The notes below the pieces were generated by a model that saw only the letters and a list, made by a program, of their open reading frames with translations, made no database searches and was not told where the DNA came from. The position numbers and the translations under genes were made by a program. From Sporisorium sorghi (taxonomy: Eukaryota > Basidiomycota > Ustilaginomycetes > Ustilaginales > Ustilaginaceae), in contig JALCCG010000259.1 in the NCBI GenBank assembly GCA_023212695.1, positions 1 to 29,872 of the forward strand: a stretch of 29,872 nt of DNA, read 5' to 3'. The stretch's first letter is position 1. Each line of letters begins with the position of its first letter. Below, in pieces: positions 1-10,530 of this stretch.

Positions 1-291
1 GATAGTGGAGCTGCTGCCTGAAATTTTCGAAAATTTGAAAAATTGGAAAATTCAATTCACATAGGTGTGGAACTGACTGGCTCTGAGGGCTGTTGGATTT
101 TCGCATTTTTGGGCAGCTCTGAGAGCCGGTCTGGTCTGATCTTGATCCAAAAACCCCTCATCTACGTGAACTACGTTAAGCGTGCATTCGAGCGGATTTT
201 CAGGGGTCGAATTCAAATCGCGCGCGCCGAATGAGATTGGCTCGATTTTGTACTGTAATGCCCACCTTTTTTCAGAGGCGAGTCGCGGAGC

Positions 292-311
292 TTTTTTTTT
301 TTTTTTTTTTT
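292..311. repeat. Homopolymer T20
   Basis: Twenty consecutive T residues lie in otherwise GC-balanced sequence. Such tracts are nucleosome-disfavouring and prone to slippage, and the exact length may be affected by sequencing error. Confidence 0.9.
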
Positions 312-1125
312 CCTTGCTTTGCGCGTGAAATCTGGAAATGCAGGCTTGGTCTAAGCGACACGGGCTGCTGCTTCGTGCATCTTTACTCGTCCGAGTAATG
401 TTTCTGAATCGAAGACTGGGACCCTTTCGACTCTGGCGCATCACTCGAGACACCACGCAAGGGTCTTGTTGAGGTGCACACAAAGACACCATCACGGGCA
501 TTGATGTGGCAATGTCTGACAAGCGCCCTTTGCTCGCACCACGCTGTACTGTATGGAGCGCTTCCCGTTCTGGAGGCGATACCCGAGGACGCGGACGCCC
601 TTTTACCGCCTCGCCTAGCTGCGCAACAGCGACAGCAAAGCACTCGGTGGCGGGGGCATCCACCTTTACCCCGCATCGCTGTCCAATGCACGTTGTCGAG
701 GCTACTGTAGGCGTGCCGCACGGGGAGCGGGACGCACGGGTCACCCGCATGGAGCCTCGCAAGGCAAGAGACAGAGGCGGGGGCGCGAGAGTCGTGAGCA
801 GGCTTTGCTTGCTTGAGAGGCAGATCATCTCCCGATCGATGTACCTCAAGCTGGATCGTCTAGATGGGATCGCCGATAAGGAGGCGCCGATGTAGAACAT
901 CACACCGAGCCAAGCAAACCGGGCAAATTCTGCGCGAGCGGGAGCGAGAGCAGCCTTCGGAGCTTTACCACTTCCGATCCGGGATGACGGCGTTCAAGCT
1001 GACACGAAAATGATGCGCGCAAGATTATTATTATTATTTTTTTTTCCTCTCGGCGCCAAGTGCGATTGTGCCTGCCAAGCAAGCCTCAACCGCGCTCAAG
1101 AGAACGCAAATTAATTCAGCCAGCG

Positions 1126-1198
1126 GCGCGCGCGCGCGCGCGGTGGACAGATCTGACTCAACCGACCATGCGGTGCGGTGCGGTGCGGTGCGGTGCGT

Positions 1199-1234
<36 letters not shown>
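1126..1234. repeat. Compound microsatellite: (GC)n, (CGGTG)5, (GT)n
   Basis: Three tandem repeats follow closely: alternating GC at 1126-1142, five copies of CGGTG at 1171-1195 with a variant copy after it, and a GT tract at 1204-1234. The alternating purine-pyrimidine parts are the kind of sequence known to favour Z-DNA. No gene frame explains the repeats. Confidence 0.9.
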
Positions 1235-1236
<2 letters not shown>

Positions 1237-2513
1237 GCATCTTGCCAGAGCGCGCACCCGCTGATCGTCCCCGACCGCGTGAGATGCATCGTGTGCTCAT
1301 CCATAGATTTGCCGGGCGTCGACAGCGCGCCAATCGACCGCATGCTTTGTTCTTGCTCGACATGCTGCTGACACACACCGTATACGACGCTCAACCAAAA
1401 GCCTCTCTTGCTTGCTTACAAACAACCGCTTCGTCGTCGGTGCAGAACCTTCGCACGGCGATTTGGATGGAGCGGAGCGCAAAAGTGTACCACAGACAAA
1501 AAAAATGCCCGGGATCGGTGCTCGTTGTTGTTGTTGTTGTTGCTGGGCCAAAACGAGGACTGGGTGGCACCCAGTCACACGACCGTCCCACCCGCGCTGC
1601 TTGCCTTCTCTGACGTGCCAAGCTTTTTTTCTAGTCGCATCTGTTGCGAGACCAGAAAGGTTGACTCGGGATGTCATCGAGTGCCCCAAACCAAACCTTG
1701 GCTTCCTCCTCTTGTTGCGCTGAGGGGTTTCATCTCTAGGCGCTCTAATTCTTGTAGAGCTGCGAGGCAAGGTGTACCTCTCCCGGGCTGAAGCTGCGGA
1801 AGGACAGCCAGCGCCTTGGCAGAAACGCCGTGCATTCCGATCGATCCAGCCATGCGTTTCGTCGGTCGGTTTGCCAAGGAATGCGCTGCTGTCTGAGGCT
1901 GAGGGCTGATACCGACGAAAAAACCCGGACAAGCACGGTTGAACCACCGGTCTGACTCTTGGCTCCTGCTCACACGATCTTGTCATCTCTTGGCTTCCAC
2001 TGTTTGCTGCTCCGGTGCGCTGCTTTGCGAGAACCAGACGCTCTGCACTGCCGTTTCCCGAATCGCAACCGCAAACCGCGATGCAAGACCCGTGCAGCGC
2101 TTGGTCGTGTGCACCGAGAGCATCCTCAGACGTGAGGGTGGTGCCAGTGTGTGTGTGTGTTGGCGTGAAGAGAGCAGTATGCCATGCGATGCAGCCCCTC
2201 CTCAGTGAGGCTAGCTTGGCGTTGGATCCTCGCCTTTGCCTTTATCCTACTCGTCGTCTCTTGTCTGTCCAGCACCGTCTAACATCATACGACCATCTGC
2301 ATCCACGACGATAGAGAACGAGCAGCAACACACATGGCTTTGTAGACGTACGACTGTCCCGCTCTCATTTCAACTCTCAACATCCAGAGCGATCCGACGA
2401 AGCGGCCTGTTGCTCCTCGCCATCCTCTCACCACTTGATTCCACTGCGTCGCTACTATCACATCGACATCACCAATCTCAAAGGTGCCCTGCTCCTCTCG
2501 CCGCCACCCAACC

Positions 2514-2615
2514 ATGTTGAGATACCTCCGCCCGCTCACGGAGCCCTTCTCGGATCGATACCGCCAATACCTTCCGCTCGCGACCAACACTCCACGCGGG
2601 AGCGTCAGCAGCCAA

Positions 2616-2657
<42 letters not shown>

Positions 2658-4976
2658 GGGCCGTCTTCACCTCTCACCGCGACCCCGTTCCGAGGGCTGA
2701 GCAACAAGGCGGGTCTGCGGCGGCGCAGTCTCGCGTGGCATGTGCGGGTGCTGCTCGTGCTGCTGGCGCTTGCGTACGCCGTGCATGCTGGTGTGCGGTA
2801 CTTGCTCCTCTCCCCTGCGGCGGGGGACGTGGACGAGGCGCGCGCGCAAGCGCTTGGTCTGCTGCACGACCAACTCGCTTCTTCCACCCCGCAAACTCGC
2901 TTCTCCTCCAGCACAAACACCACACCGCCACCGCCGGCGATAGCAGCGAATTCCGTCCACCGCCTGTTCCGGGACACCTCACCGGGTGTCGCGTCCCGCG
3001 CGGTGCTGCCCATCCGCGCATACGACGCGCTCAGCGACGCATGCATCGAGCAGTGGATCGTGCACCACCGCTGGGCCGCGGCCTGTCGCGCCACCGATCT
3101 GCGGGATGGCCTCAAGATCGACGCAGTGTGGGCGTGGGTCAACGGCAGCGACCCAGCGCAGGTGCTGGCGCGCAACGCGTATCGGCCCGCGAGCCGGATC
3201 AACGTCGACGCAGCACACCGGTATGCTGACCACAATGAGCTGTTGTATTCCATGCGTTCGGCGTGGCAGTCGTTTGGTGGAGCGGTGGGAAAGATGCATA
3301 TCCTGGCATCGGCGTATCCGCTCCCAGCTAGTGCGGCAAAGGGCGTGGAGCTACCGAGAGCGAGCGCGGAGGAGGAGGGTGAGGTGATGGTGGGCCAGGT
3401 GCCGTGCTGGCTCAACGTCTCTGACGGCGCAACGATCGAGCTGCACCACGACGCGGAATACTTTCGCCCCATGCAGCGCCACCCGTCCTCGCCGCAGCTC
3501 ACCCCCGCCGACGTCGCTGCGTGGCGCACCTCGACGCTGCCCAGCTTCAACAGCCTCGCCGTCGAGTCGCAGCTGCACAACATCCCCCACCCGAGCTCCG
3601 ACCAGCTCGTCTACCTCAACGACGACTTCTTCACCATGATCCCCAACAGCATCTCCGACCTCACGTCCCCGCTGTTCGGCACGGTGATCAAGAGCGATAC
3701 GCGGTGGTTCTCGTTCTACCGCCCGAGCGAGCACCCGTTCCAGCGGCTGTGGAACCCCGCCGGCGAAGAGGTCGGCATCAAGCGCGCCGCCTGGATCCTC
3801 GGCCAGCGGTTCAGCCCGCGCACCCTGCCGTACATCACGCACCACCCGCGCAGTCTGTCGCTGCCGCTGCTCAAGGAGGCGGCACAGACGTTTCCCGACG
3901 CGTTTGGCAATACGACGCTGGCACGGTTCAGGGCGCAGAAGGAGGTGCCCGATTCGGTGCAGGCGTTTTTCCTGGCTAGCTGGTACATTGTCGAGCGTCA
4001 CCGCGAGGCGTTGCTTTGGAGTTGGGTGGTGGCCAAGTGGGGTGGTGAGGAGCGACGGGTGACGGGTGAGGCGAAAAGGGCGATGTGGGACGAGCTGAGC
4101 GCGGGGAACGATGTGCGTGCGGGGGAGAAGATCGACGTGCGCCGACCGGTGCGCAGAGCGAGGGATGCAGCGGATGCAGAGGCGTTCCGGCAAGCAGGCG
4201 TGCCAGCGCCCAAGAATACGCAGTACTCGTTCTCGTCGCAGGACGGGCATGCGCTGTCGTACCTCGACTGGAGCTGGCCCTGGGAGCGCAGTCGCAATGG
4301 CTACCCGGATCTCAGCCGCGATGACGGCGCTGAGCGGAAACGAGAGCACGCACGCTCGTGGATCCCCGCCGGCCGCAGCAGCGGGACACGGAAAGTGTGC
4401 CAGATTTCTTGGGCGAAATGCTTCGCCCCGCAACGAGAGGAGAGCGCCGACGCGCTGTTCAAGCGCATCGCGTTCACTCAAGCGGCGTCGTGTGGCGACT
4501 GCATCGTCGCTGCGCTGCTCAACGCGTCTGGCGAATCAGGCATCGCTGCGTTCCTCCCTCCCGCCACTGCAACGCTCCGCATCAGCCCCGATTTTGCGCA
4601 TCTCGGCTCGAAAGCACACCTCCCGCTCACAACGCACTGGCACACCACCGACTTCGCCCTGAACTCCATCCTCCCGCTTCACCCCGACGGACCGCAAGTC
4701 TCGCTGCGCACCTGGTGCACCCGCCTCATCCAGCGCTACCAGTACATCCTCGGCGCCACGCCGTCGACGTTCTACAAGGTCGAGTACGCCTCCCGTCTAC
4801 CGGGACAGCTCAAGGCTGTTGATGATACGCTCGACACGAAGGAACCGACGACGTACGTCTGTCTTAACGATGATATCAAGGAGTCGGAGGTGGGGACGAG
4901 CAAGTTGAACGAGATCATGCAGGCGTGGTTTGCGAGTCACTGGCCAGCGCGGCTGCCTGGCGAGATCGAGGTTTGA
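2514..4976 (+). CDS. Stealth-family glycan phosphotransferase, type II membrane protein
   Basis: The 820-residue product has the Stealth (CR1-CR4) layout of hexose- or xylose-1-phosphate transferases, the family of GlcNAc-1-phosphotransferase and fungal xylosylphosphotransferase Xpt1. CR1 is seen as VWAWVNGSDP at residues 205-214. CR2 begins near R236 (RYADHNELLYSMRS) and ends with YLNDDFF around 367-373. CR3 lies near 460-510 (FPDAFGNTTL onward), and CR4 has CLNDDI at 783-788. A hydrophobic segment around residues 75-97 with an Arg-rich cytoplasmic side suggests a signal anchor, so the enzyme would work in the Golgi lumen. A poly-Ser stretch encoded by (CAG)n precedes it. I chose the ATG at 2514 (context ACC before ATG); upstream frame extension lacks another ATG. 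The donor and acceptor sugars are inferred only at family level. The gene converges on the PX gene across 98 bases. Confidence 0.85.
2617..2656 (+). repeat. (GCA)n trinucleotide repeat coding poly-Ser
   Basis: About 13 GCA/CAG units lie inside the Stealth gene and are read as a run of Ser in the cytoplasmic N-terminal tail. Length change by whole units would keep the frame. Confidence 0.9.
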
Positions 4977-5074
4977 GTGGAAGATGACAAGCATGTTGGC
5001 ACAAGAGCATTGTAATTTTATCGCATCCCTCTCTACATCTCCTGTGAGTGTACGATATCGTGTGGAAAAATGGA
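4977..5074. terminator. 98-base convergent intergenic region
   Basis: The stop codons of the plus-strand Stealth gene and the minus-strand PX gene face each other here, so both 3' ends must overlap or lie very close. An AT-rich stretch (GTAATTTTATCG near 5010) is the only candidate processing region; no clean AATAAA is seen. Confidence 0.5.
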
Positions 5075-8000
5075 TCAACGACTAGCCATGTCCAGCGCCT
5101 TGAGCACAACAGTCAGCCCCAAATCACACGCCGTGATCGGATCCATCAGCGTCGCGTGCACCTCGGCCAGCGCTTTCACACACGCCACCTTCCCTCCCGG
5201 CCCCAAAACATACCCCGCCTGCGCCGGCGCATACGAGACCACGATCTCGCGCGCCTTTCCCGCCGTCCGCTGCATCTCGTCCCGTGTCCGCGGTCGCTTC
5301 TCCTCCGGCGTGCCGATCTCAGACCCCCACCGCCGCCCGTTCGGCCACATTGTATTCGTGAGATCGCCGATCCATTTGGCGAAATTGTCGACGTTGAGCG
5401 ACGCGGCCGTGTTGTTGAACCCGGCGACGATGGAGGAGGCGTAGGTGGTGCGGACCACTTGCTCGAGCACGCGCAGCATGCCGCGGCGGAGTGTCCAGCC
5501 GCCTTGCAGGTTGAAGGCTTCGTCGGCGACGGCGAAGATCGAGGAGAGCAGCATGTCGAGGCGTCGTGCGCTGAGTTCGGACGTGGGCCGGCTCGTGGCG
5601 CCGAGTTGGGTGACGGTGCCGCTGCGACGCGAGGGTGAGGGAGAGAGCGAGTTGGTGCGCGAGGCGAAAGCCGATGTCGTGCTGGACACAGAGTCGATCA
5701 CGGGCGAAGGGGGCACAAAGCGCGAGGTCGCTGCAACCTCTGGCGAGGGCCCAGTGCGTGTCGTCGACGAAGCCTCTTGCGCGGATCGAAGCGGCGACAA
5801 TCCCTCCGATGTGGCCTCAGCACCGTTACGCAGACCCGTGGCGCTCGACAGAGCCTGCACGCCCGTCGAGCCCGTCCTCGCCGCCTGCTTGCCCACCATC
5901 CCCACACCACTCACAATGCCCTTCCCGATCCCGCCCAAGAACGCCCCCGCCCCTCCCTTGCGCCGCAGATCCTCCGCCGACGCACCCGCCCTGGTCCTAT
6001 CAAAAAACCTCTTCGCCCCACCGACCCCCGCCAGCTGCGCCCTATTCCCCGGCAGCAACAGCTCCCAAATATACCCCTCCAGCAAACGACACACCTCGGC
6101 GCTCCTCCTCCCCTTGACCGCAGGCAGACGCGGCAGCCGGTTGCTCGACCCTCGCGGCTGGCGCTGGATCTCGACATCCATCTGCTCGAACTCGTGCCAC
6201 CTCCTCACAAGCACGAACCCATCCGGGCTCGTGATGGACGCAGAATCGCTCGGGTCCGTAAAACCCTCGACGCTGATCATCACTTCGAACGTGCGCACGT
6301 CGACGGCTTTGGCGCTCTCGGCGTTGGCGCTGATGTCCGTGATGCTGATGACGCTGCTGTTGGTAGAAGGAGCGGGCTGCGCGGTGTCGATGCTGCTGCG
6401 GCTCGGCTGGGTGCCCTTTTGGCTCGAAACGGGAGATGAGGTGGCAGAGGAGGCGGTGCTACCAGGTACGACCATCCGCTGCGGCCTGGGCGGGACAGAC
6501 GGCACACGCGGCGGCACCGACATCGGCCTCGACGGCCCCGCAGGCGGACCCATGACTGGAGCCCCAGCTTGCCCCGGTGGAACCGACGGCGCACGCGGCG
6601 GCGTCTGCATCTGCACACCTGGCTGCACCGACGTCACACTTGCCACCGTGGGCGCCGTCGTCTTTCTACGCGGCTCGTAGCGCATCACCGGCCGCTCCGA
6701 GTCGACGCTCGAGAAGCTGGGCCGGTTCTCGCGGTCGAGGAACGCCCGAAGCTGGTTGTTAGGCTCCGGCGACTCGGTCCTTGGCAACGTGGCTGAGAAT
6801 CGGGTCTTGCTCGGACTCGACTGGGCGCTTTGCGGCTGTGTCTGAGGCTGCGTGCGTTGCCCGCTGCTGATCAAGTATGCGTTGTACAGCTGCACGAGCC
6901 TGGCGATGATGTTCTCCCTCAACGGCTCGACGACGTCCATGTTGGCACACCACTCGAGGTTTGTTAACACCTGCTGTGCACTTCTACGCACGAGTACTGG
7001 GCGTTGGCCGTCGTGCGTAGCGGGCAGAGTGCTAGGAAGCTGCTCGAGCGCCTTGCTGAGGATCGTGCTCGCGTCAGCGCGGAAGGTCTGCTCGTCGAGC
7101 GTGGCGAACTCCATGATACTCGCCAGCGTGTTGAGCTGCGTGTGCAGACGGAGCAGCGACTCGCCCTCGTTCTGCCCGCAGAAGCGGTTGCCTGGGTGCT
7201 CGAGGAAGTTCTCGAATGCCTCGTAGGCGGGCGAGGTGCGATCGGACAGCAAGTCGTGCATGGCGGCCAACGAAGCTTGTTCGTCTTCCTCGAGCTCGTC
7301 AATCGAAAAACTGTCGCGCGACGAGAGGTTGAGCGCAGCGGCCACGGGGGCGGGCGCAACGATCGAGTGCTGTGCGTCCATCGAGCTTCGTTCGGGCATG
7401 TCGGGGATATTGAATGCCAGCGCATTGTCGTTGCTGGCTGAAGATGCGCTTGCACTGGCTGGCAGAGACGGCTGAGCAGGCTGCTGGTTACTGGCTCGCA
7501 TGCTTTGTCGAAGTGATTCCGGCAGTGGCGGCTCGTCGACGCCAGAGGGTACATCGAGGTGATATGCGGGAGCTGCACTGTCTCCAAGAGAAGTTCGGTT
7601 TCCATTGCGGCTCGGACTCGCTTCGTTCTCATCCCTTTCGGCCAGTAGAGCGTATCGACGACGCGGAGAAGCCTCGGTGCTGTTGGCTTGACTGCTGCTG
7701 CTACGGCGATTGCGCGACGAAGGATCGGCGGGTACCATCAGAAGGTTTCCGAATTCATCGACAGTGCCGCCGACGACATCGACCGCGCGCTCTGTTGCGT
7801 CAGCCAAAGCGCCGAGCGCGCCTGTAGCGAAACCGCCGAGCGCCGAGAGCGGGCCGGTACTGTTTGCCTTCCTGGGCGGCGTGATTCGCGGGCGGGGCTG
7901 TTGTGATGGGCCAGCAGAGCGGGAAGCTCGGTCATACGGAATGCGAGGATCGGCGCTGGACGTCTGCATGCTCGGTCTGCCATTGTCGGCGAGTGCTTGA

Positions 8001-9148
8001 GGAGCCTGGGGACGAGGCGCCTGAATCACAGAAGCACGAGCTGCTGTCGGAGAGGAGCTTGTTGCGGATTGAAGCGGTGGCTGTGAGGAGGCTGAACTGG
8101 CTACGAGCACGTCGTCGCGACCGTCTGCAACGGTGGTTTCAGGTTGCAGCGCTTCCGCCGCCTGTGTGTTGAGGGCAGCGGTATCGAGGCTCTTGAGACG
8201 CTCGAGCTCCTCTGGCGAGATGGCTTGAGACTCAAGACTGGTCTCTGAAGCGGGCTCCGCCCATTCGACGATCTTCTGGTTGATAAAGTCCGGATCGCCG
8301 ATGGTTTGGACCACCTGCCAGGCCTGCTTAGCGACGACTTCGGTCAAAAGAAGCATGAGCACGGGACTAGAGCGCTCTGCAGGGGCAAGGTTGCGCGATA
8401 GAAGCTTACGGACAGCCTTGCGAAGAGCATCGATACGAGCTGCCGTGCTAGGCCAGGTGGAGCGGGCAGAAGAGGCAGCACCCGAGGCGCCGCGTCGACG
8501 CCGCAACGAGGAAAGCAGCACGCTCTGCACGGTGAGCAAGAGCTCTGCAGCGGTGTTGGCGCTCTTGAGCTGACGCGTGCGGAGGTAGATACTGGCGGCG
8601 GTGTGGGAGATGTTGGCTTCGGCCGAGATGGGGAAGTTGGGATGGGCAAAGGTGAGATTGTCGTACCAGCCCTGGACAAAGTCGCGGACGATGAAGCGGA
8701 TCATGGTCTGGCTGCTGTCTCGGAGCGCATCTGGCATGACGGTGAGCGCGTAGAGTTGATCAGTTTGCATGATGGCATCCTCCTCCTCCTGCGGCGTATT
8801 GTTGGAGTGCTCGTCATCGCTCCCGCCTTGCTCTGCCGTTGAGCCGGTGTAGGAGAGGAGGTAACGAGCGGGATCAAAGGTGCTGAGACCGCGCTTGCCA
8901 TCGGTGCTGGGCAGCTCGAGCAAGGTGCGCACCCATGGATTGCAGACCAAGAGCACGGCGACGGCTACGACGAGAAACGCGTTCCATAGACCGATGGTGA
9001 GCAGAGCGAGACCCAAGCCGGCGGTCAGCGCGATGAGAATGAGGTTGGCATGGTTGACCTCTTCTTGCGATGTCGGTGCGCCACCAGCAGCAGCAGCAGC
9101 AGCATGTGAAGGAGATGGCTGCTGCCCTGATTGGCTTGATTCACTCAT
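5075..9148 (-). CDS. PXA-PX-nexin_C domain membrane protein (Mdm1/Snx13-14 type)
   Basis: The 1357-residue product starts with a short Ser/Ala-rich tail, then two hydrophobic segments near residues 35-53 and 55-70. A PXA-like region follows at about 140-295 (IVRDFVQGWYDNLT at 153-166). A helical stretch at about 625-755 resembles an RGS-like region. The PX domain lies at about 945-1070, with the phosphoinositide-binding type motif VRRWHEFEQ (R982, R983) and a proline loop LPRLPAVKG. A sorting-nexin C-terminal domain fills about the last 130 residues (RRLDMLLSSIF onward). Low-complexity Ser/Pro/Gln linkers separate the domains. Family members sit in the ER membrane and tether it to endosomes, vacuole or lipid droplets through the PX domain. 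The true start is taken as the ATG at 9148; the frame runs open to 9217 but begins there with TTG. It diverges from eIF2 alpha. No intron is needed. Confidence 0.85.
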   Translation of the reverse strand: MSESSQSGQQPSPSHAAAAAAGGAPTSQEEVNHANLILIALTAGLGLALLTIGLWNAFLVVAVAVLLVCNPWVRTLLELPSTDGKRGLSTFDPARYLLSYTGSTAEQGGSDDEHSNNTPQEEEDAIMQTDQLYALTVMPDALRDSSQTMIRFIVRDFVQGWYDNLTFAHPNFPISAEANISHTAASIYLRTRQLKSANTAAELLLTVQSVLLSSLRRRRGASGAASSARSTWPSTAARIDALRKAVRKLLSRNLAPAERSSPVLMLLLTEVVAKQAWQVVQTIGDPDFINQKIVEWAEPASETSLESQAISPEELERLKSLDTAALNTQAAEALQPETTVADGRDDVLVASSASSQPPLQSATSSSPTAARASVIQAPRPQAPQALADNGRPSMQTSSADPRIPYDRASRSAGPSQQPRPRITPPRKANSTGPLSALGGFATGALGALADATERAVDVVGGTVDEFGNLLMVPADPSSRNRRSSSSQANSTEASPRRRYALLAERDENEASPSRNGNRTSLGDSAAPAYHLDVPSGVDEPPLPESLRQSMRASNQQPAQPSLPASASASSASNDNALAFNIPDMPERSSMDAQHSIVAPAPVAAALNLSSRDSFSIDELEEDEQASLAAMHDLLSDRTSPAYEAFENFLEHPGNRFCGQNEGESLLRLHTQLNTLASIMEFATLDEQTFRADASTILSKALEQLPSTLPATHDGQRPVLVRRSAQQVLTNLEWCANMDVVEPLRENIIARLVQLYNAYLISSGQRTQPQTQPQSAQSSPSKTRFSATLPRTESPEPNNQLRAFLDRENRPSFSSVDSERPVMRYEPRRKTTAPTVASVTSVQPGVQMQTPPRAPSVPPGQAGAPVMGPPAGPSRPMSVPPRVPSVPPRPQRMVVPGSTASSATSSPVSSQKGTQPSRSSIDTAQPAPSTNSSVISITDISANAESAKAVDVRTFEVMISVEGFTDPSDSASITSPDGFVLVRRWHEFEQMDVEIQRQPRGSSNRLPRLPAVKGRRSAEVCRLLEGYIWELLLPGNRAQLAGVGGAKRFFDRTRAGASAEDLRRKGGAGAFLGGIGKGIVSGVGMVGKQAARTGSTGVQALSSATGLRNGAEATSEGLSPLRSAQEASSTTRTGPSPEVAATSRFVPPSPVIDSVSSTTSAFASRTNSLSPSPSRRSGTVTQLGATSRPTSELSARRLDMLLSSIFAVADEAFNLQGGWTLRRGMLRVLEQVVRTTYASSIVAGFNNTAASLNVDNFAKWIGDLTNTMWPNGRRWGSEIGTPEEKRPRTRDEMQRTAGKAREIVVSYAPAQAGYVLGPGGKVACVKALAEVHATLMDPITACDLGLTVVLKALDMASR

Positions 9149-9633
9149 CAGGCTAGCTGAAGAGGAAGGGGAAGAGGAAGAGGAAGCGAGAAAGAAGTGG
9201 TGGACGTGAGAAAGCAAAGTGAATCAGCGTGACCAACACGCACAAGCAACTCTTTCTTCCGGAACTCGGCTCAACAAAGGGTTCACTCAAAAAAATAAAA
9301 ATAAATAAATAAATAAATAAATAAAATAAAATAAAATAAAAAAGGTCGAAGTTCTGACGGCCGATAGGAAGAATTTTTGTTGCTCGAGCGTTCATCACGT
9401 GAAGCTGAGTCGCAGGAAGAAGCGCAAAAAACGAGTCTCTCGTTTGCCCTTTGACTCGCTATCAACCACCACCACCATCATCACCACCGACTAACGACTC
9501 GATCTTCTCACCAACACACACGCCTCCAAAAGACATCGCGGTCGCAGAAGCTTAGCATCTCGCTTCGTATCAAAAAAGGTGGACCTACACTCGCAGCTCG
9601 AATCGACTTCTTCACAAAGCATCACCAGCCAAG
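9149..9633. promoter_or_regulatory. Divergent promoter between the PX gene and eIF2 alpha
   Basis: This 485-base gap must carry both promoters. It contains an A/T tract at 9289-9343 made mostly of TAAA and TAAAA units, a likely nucleosome-free core. A CA- and CT-rich leader at about 9460-9600, with ACC/ATC triplets, leads into the eIF2 alpha ATG. No TATA box in a canonical position is evident. Confidence 0.6.
9289..9343. repeat. (TAAA)n / (TAAAA)n tract
   Basis: The 55-base tract has no G or C and lies between two divergent genes. The unit changes from TAAA to TAAAA along its length, consistent with slippage growth. Confidence 0.9.
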
Positions 9634-10530
9634 ATGCGTTTCTACAAAAAGGAATTGCCCGACGTCGACGAGGTGGTCATGTGCCAAGTGCAGCAGATCG
9701 CCGAGATGGGCGCCTACGTCAAGCTGCTCGAATACGACGGTGCCGAGGGAATGATCCTGCTCTCCGAACTGTCCAGACGTCGTATCCGATCCATTCAGAA
9801 GCTCATCCGCGTCGGCAGGAACGAGGTGGTCGTTGTGTTGCGTGTCGACAAGGAAAAGGGCTACATCGACCTGTCCAAGCGTCGTGTCTCGCCCGAGGAT
9901 GTCATCAAGTGCGAGGACCAGTTCACCAAGTCCAAGGCGGTGCACAGCATCATGGCGCACGTCGCAGGTAAGCTCGGTCGCGAGGTGGAGGAGCTGTACG
10001 AGTCGATCGTCTTCCCCTTGCACGACAAGTACGGCCACGCATTCGACGCCTTCAAGCTCGCCATCCTCGACATGGACAAGACCTTCGAGGGCATCCAGAT
10101 GGACGACGAGGTGCGCAAGGAGCTGCACGCCAACATTGCACGCAGGATGACGCCGCAGCCCGTCAAGATCCGTGCCGACGTCGAGGTGACCTGCTTCGGC
10201 TACGAGGGCATCGACGCGGTCAAGAAGGCGCTGCGTGCCGGCGAGGCCGTCTCCACCGAGCAGATCCCCATCAAGATCAAGCTCGTGGCACCACCACTCT
10301 ACGTGCTCATTACCAACTCGACCGACAAATCGGGCGGTATCGCGCTCATGGAGCAGGCGCTCGAAAAGATCACCGAGAGCATCCGCGCCAACGGCGGCGA
10401 CGTCAATATCAAGATGAAGCCCAAGACCGTGTCCGAGGTGGAAGACCAGGAGTTGGAGCAGCTCATGGCTCGTGTCGAAAAGGAGAACGCCGAGGTCGAG
10501 GGCGACGAGGACTCGGAAGGCGACGACTAA
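9634..10530 (+). CDS. SUI2: Translation initiation factor eIF2 subunit alpha
   Basis: The 298-residue product is full length for eIF2 alpha and matches it from end to end. The N-terminal S1/OB domain includes EMGAYVKLLEYDGAEGMILL. The regulated loop SELSRRRIRS follows, with Ser47 here equal to the classical Ser51 phosphorylated by Gcn2-type kinases. DKEKGYIDLSKRRVSPED is the conserved end of the S1 fold. A helical domain follows, then the alpha/beta C-terminal domain with TPQPVKIRADVEVTCFGYEG, and an acidic tail. The protein joins the eIF2 beta and gamma subunits to carry initiator tRNA to the 40S ribosome. The ATG at 9634 (context AAG before ATG) opens the conserved RFYKKELPDV start. No intron is needed, although eIF2 alpha genes elsewhere often have them. 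Confidence 0.97.
   Translation: MRFYKKELPDVDEVVMCQVQQIAEMGAYVKLLEYDGAEGMILLSELSRRRIRSIQKLIRVGRNEVVVVLRVDKEKGYIDLSKRRVSPEDVIKCEDQFTKSKAVHSIMAHVAGKLGREVEELYESIVFPLHDKYGHAFDAFKLAILDMDKTFEGIQMDDEVRKELHANIARRMTPQPVKIRADVEVTCFGYEGIDAVKKALRAGEAVSTEQIPIKIKLVAPPLYVLITNSTDKSGGIALMEQALEKITESIRANGGDVNIKMKPKTVSEVEDQELEQLMARVEKENAEVEGDEDSEGDD

Larger units (their letters stand above)
1..2513. other. Left flank without a supported gene; far upstream region of the Stealth gene
   Basis: I see no recognisable protein here. Several frames stay open for 80 to 280 codons on both strands, including a minus-strand frame over 52-903 and a plus-strand frame over 506-895. Their products are Arg, Ser and Cys rich, show no family motif, and overlap one another, as expected by chance in GC-rich DNA. 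The stretch carries a T20 run, a compound GC/CGGTG/GT repeat and a GTT tract at 1524-1542. The last 100 bases before 2514 are pyrimidine-rich, as in many fungal promoters. A diverged or multi-exon gene cannot be excluded. Confidence 0.5.

Noticed and set aside
52..903. A 283-codon minus-strand frame at the left edge
   Set aside because: It crosses the T20 run as poly-Lys, is Arg/Ser rich and has no motif; chance is the simpler explanation.
3351..4481. A 376-codon frame antisense to the Stealth gene
   Set aside because: It is a shadow of strong codon bias; its product is Arg, Val and Leu rich with no family features.
5445..6680. A 411-codon plus-strand frame inside the PX gene
   Set aside because: It is antisense to the nexin_C, PX and linker coding; the minus strand has recognisable domains there and this frame has none.
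9149..9217. Longer N-terminus for the PX protein
   Set aside because: The upstream extension begins with TTG and is low-complexity; the ATG at 9148 is the first in frame.
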